From the NCBI RefSeq assembly GCF_040549045.1, contig NZ_JBEWTB010000002.1, forward strand, positions 186,001-250,000: DNA of 64,000 nt, given 5' to 3'. Below, piece by piece: positions 61,927 through 64,000 of the stretch. Position 1 is the first letter of the stretch; each line of letters starts with the position of its first letter. The notes beneath the pieces were generated by a model. It did not search any database. It was given only the letters and a program-made list of their open reading frames with translations, and was not told where the DNA came from. Both the position numbers and the translations under genes were made by a program. This stretch comes from Endozoicomonas sp. NE40. Its GTDB lineage: Bacteria; Pseudomonadota; Gammaproteobacteria; Pseudomonadales; Endozoicomonadaceae.

Positions 61927-62728
61927 GCACCCTATTCCTGAAACACACATTGCCGAAACACACAGCACGGAAATGCTGAACAATACGCCCTACAACAGCC
62001 TGGCTGACATTATTAATGACGACCAGTTTGCGGCGCTGGACAGTCGCCTGCGTCGTGGTGAACACATAGACAGCCGCCATACCCATTTTTATGCGATGCT
62101 ACAAAATGGTGAACACTGGCTGACCCTGCATTATCGACGCTACGGCGTCGATCTGGTCAGGGCTCAGGAAGATTTTTATTACCTGCGCCCCAACCTGGGC
62201 AGCAAAAACCTTATTCGCTCCCGGAAAATAGACGAACTTGGAATGGTAACAGGTCAGCTGCTGGCGCTTTATCACCTCGACCCGGAACAACTGGAAGGCA
62301 GTGGCTGGATAACGGCCGATGCGATCTATGAACGGCTTCGTATGCTGATAGACGAAGAACGACTGGCAAAACTGCTTGATCGAAAAAAACTGGATACCCA
62401 GCTGGACCGGGATAAAGGCATGGAGGTCCTGAAACGCACTCTGCGCCAGCTGGCAAGACTCGGCATGATCCGCCTTGAAGGCATTCGTGCTGACCAGATT
62501 CAGACTCAAGCTCCCCTGATGCGCTTTATAGAGCCTGTACGCTCAGCAGCCATTACAAAAGAAGCGCTGGAGAAACTGGTAGCCACTGGCAGCGCCTGCC
62601 TTGAAGCTGACGATGAAATAGCAGACGACGAACACTCTGTATTGCCCAGCCAGAAACAGCCTCACTCTGATCAGAAGACAACAGAGCCGGAACAGAAGAA
62701 GGAAGCTATTGAGGATACCCACGCATGA
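61916..62728 (+). CDS. mukE: Chromosome partition protein MukE
   Basis: The winged-helix dimer subunit of MukBEF that binds the MukF linker and modulates MukB ATPase activity. Of 270 residues, DDQFAALDSRLRRGEHID and RRYGVDLVRAQEDFYYLRP align with E. coli MukE (PALDSALRSGRHI and the YNVELIRAPEGFFYLRP block). Two starts are possible: TTG 61916, overlapping mukF, or ATG 61973. The C-terminal 45 residues are acidic. The stop overlaps the mukB start (ATGA). Confidence 0.93.
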   Translation: MNTEHPIPETHIAETHSTEMLNNTPYNSLADIINDDQFAALDSRLRRGEHIDSRHTHFYAMLQNGEHWLTLHYRRYGVDLVRAQEDFYYLRPNLGSKNLIRSRKIDELGMVTGQLLALYHLDPEQLEGSGWITADAIYERLRMLIDEERLAKLLDRKKLDTQLDRDKGMEVLKRTLRQLARLGMIRLEGIRADQIQTQAPLMRFIEPVRSAAITKEALEKLVATGSACLEADDEIADDEHSVLPSQKQPHSDQKTTEPEQKKEAIEDTHA

Positions 62729-64000
62729 GTCAGAGCAATAAACGCACAACGATCAAAAGCCTGACACTGGTCAACTTCAAGGGTATCTTTTTCAAAACCC
62801 TCTCCATGCACCATCTTATGAGCAACCTGATTGGTCACAATGGCGCAGGCAAAACCACCGTCATGGGCGCTCTGCTGATCAACCGGGTACCAGACAATCG
62901 CCTTATACGTCTGCGCAACAACTCTGATAGCGGCTCTGACCGCAGCGATAATGGCGTCTGGGGACGTATTGACCAGGGCGTCTGTTACACCGTCGTTGAT
63001 TATGAGCGTTACGACGGCAAACGGGTCACTGCCGTCGTCCAGCTTAAACGTCTGGGCAAACCCAGAGTAGAGATCAAACTCTCGGCCATTACCGGTATCG
63101 ACCATGATATCCCTGTCCGCGACCTGTTGATGAAACCAACCGGAGAAGGTCGTTACGAACCCATCGAAGGCAAGACCCTGAAAGGCCATATTGCACGACT
63201 GGGCGGCACTCTGGAAAACTTTAAATCGCTGGGCCTGTACATGGCCTGGCAGTTTGAGAACCGCGTACTGCCCCGCCGCATGGACAGCAGCCAGGATCGC
63301 CAGCGTTATTATCGCATGCTGGAAACCAGCCTGTATGGCGGTCTGTCCTCAGAACTGCAAAAAGGTCTGCGGGATTATCTGCTGCCTTCAGACAACAATG
63401 TTCGCACTTCTGTCAGCTCCATGCAGAATGCCCTGCAGGAAACCCGCAACACTCGACAACAGATTGATTCCAGCCGTGGCAAACGGGAGTTTATTAAAAC
63501 CGTTCTCGAATCCAGCTACGCTCTTGGTGAAAATACACTGGCCCTGGCAGAGCAGCGTCATACCCGGTTACAGCAGCAGTTGCGTCATACCCTGCAGCAA
63601 CAGGAGACAATGAAGCTGGAACTGGAAGCCGGTCAGCAGCAGGTCGACGCACTGGAACACCAGCTGGAGCAGTTGAATACAACCCGCGATCAGCTCAGCC
63701 AACAGGAACAACAAACCCGAAGCAGTCTTGATCAGTCCCGGGAGCTTGACCGGCTGCACAGTGAACAGCAACAGTTGACTAACGAAATAACCAATCTCAG
63801 AGAGTTCCTGAAAGAACAGCACGGCCATCAATCTCTGCTGAAAGAACAGAAAGCCCGTCAGGTGAACGTGGTTGCGGAGCTGGATGAAGACCTGAATGGC
63901 CTGGTAAAACAACTGTCTGATGCCAAACAGGCATATTCCGAAGAGCTGCGAAAAGCGGGCCTGTATCAGGAAGCTATTCGGAGTCTGGAAGAATCCCGCC
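62725..64000 (+). CDS. mukB: Chromosome partition protein MukB, partial (5' part)
   Basis: The SMC-like ATPase of MukBEF. The frame starts at ATG 62725, within the mukE stop, and is open to the right edge, giving the first 425 residues of about 1,480. The N-terminal head has LTLVNFKGIFFKTL and Walker A GHNGAGKTT at residues 37-45. The coiled-coil arm begins near residue 280 with Gln/Glu/Leu-rich heptads. Signature motif, Walker B and hinge lie beyond the window. Confidence 0.95.
   Translation, partial: MSQSNKRTTIKSLTLVNFKGIFFKTLSMHHLMSNLIGHNGAGKTTVMGALLINRVPDNRLIRLRNNSDSGSDRSDNGVWGRIDQGVCYTVVDYERYDGKRVTAVVQLKRLGKPRVEIKLSAITGIDHDIPVRDLLMKPTGEGRYEPIEGKTLKGHIARLGGTLENFKSLGLYMAWQFENRVLPRRMDSSQDRQRYYRMLETSLYGGLSSELQKGLRDYLLPSDNNVRTSVSSMQNALQETRNTRQQIDSSRGKREFIKTVLESSYALGENTLALAEQRHTRLQQQLRHTLQQQETMKLELEAGQQQVDALEHQLEQLNTTRDQLSQQEQQTRSSLDQSRELDRLHSEQQQLTNEITNLREFLKEQHGHQSLLKEQKARQVNVVAELDEDLNGLVKQLSDAKQAYSEELRKAGLYQEAIRSLEESR

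Overview
This window comes from a gammaproteobacterial chromosome. Several gene orders are characteristic of the class: a gyrA-serC-pheA-hisC-tyrA/aroA-cmk-rpsA-ihfB-lapA-lapB run, ftsK-lolA-rarA, ubiG-mupP-yciK, and mukF-mukE-mukB. A fused TyrA-AroA and a MupP-like phosphatase beside UbiG point to the Pseudomonas/Oceanospirillales side. MukFEB, many secreted proteins of unknown function, a Fic protein, a secreted calpain-like protease and a marine-type rhodopsin suggest a marine, possibly host-associated member such as an Endozoicomonadaceae-like bacterium. That placement is inference from gene content only.

Layout. 1-1411: the 5' part of a secreted hypothetical gene, then a decayed tyrosine-recombinase remnant next to tRNA-Val(GAC) (1489-1565). 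1640-6556: uvrB, an aspartate aminotransferase and an M23 endopeptidase. 6638-25936: the housekeeping chain ftsK, lolA, rarA, serS, cysG (all minus strand) is split by two accessory blocks. One lies between cysG and serS (repeat-bearing secreted protein, MATE exporter, cupin-like secreted protein). The other lies between serS and rarA (Fic protein, a structured leader RNA with a cation/proton antiporter, a secreted EF-hand calpain-like protease). 24728-28854: an ADP-ribosylglycohydrolase-like lipoprotein, YecH, an RRM RNA-binding protein with a long leader, a Gfo/Idh/MocA oxidoreductase and a ComEA-like protein. 28947-42247: a long minus-strand block for aromatic amino acid, serine and histidine pathway enzymes, CMP kinase, ribosomal protein S1, IHF-beta, LapA/LapB and DNA gyrase A.

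42600-49249: gyrA and ubiG, which are divergent neighbours in E. coli, are here separated by about 7 kb. That stretch holds a complete proteorhodopsin photosystem operon (rhodopsin, crtI, crtB, crtY, blh; no crtE), a chimeric transposase-derived ORF on one side and a possible IS200/IS605-type end relic on the other. The rhodopsin has the D/T/E proton-pump triad and Gln at the spectral tuning position, so a blue-absorbing light-driven proton pump is predicted. CrtB-CrtI-CrtY would make beta-carotene from GGPP, and Blh would cleave it to retinal.

49250-64000: ubiG, mupP-like and yciK; a tandem two-domain HAD phosphatase whose Shine-Dalgarno sequence lies in a 19-bp hairpin; two lineage-specific hypothetical genes; two pseudogenes (Old Yellow Enzyme and sulfatase); a BCCT transporter; about 0.9 kb with little content; then mukF, mukE and the 5' part of mukB, which runs off the window.

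The most interesting items are the rhodopsin operon and its insertion context, the candidate ion-sensing leader RNA at 17005-17171, the secreted calpain-like protease, and the hairpin that buries the ribosome-binding site at 51604-51659.
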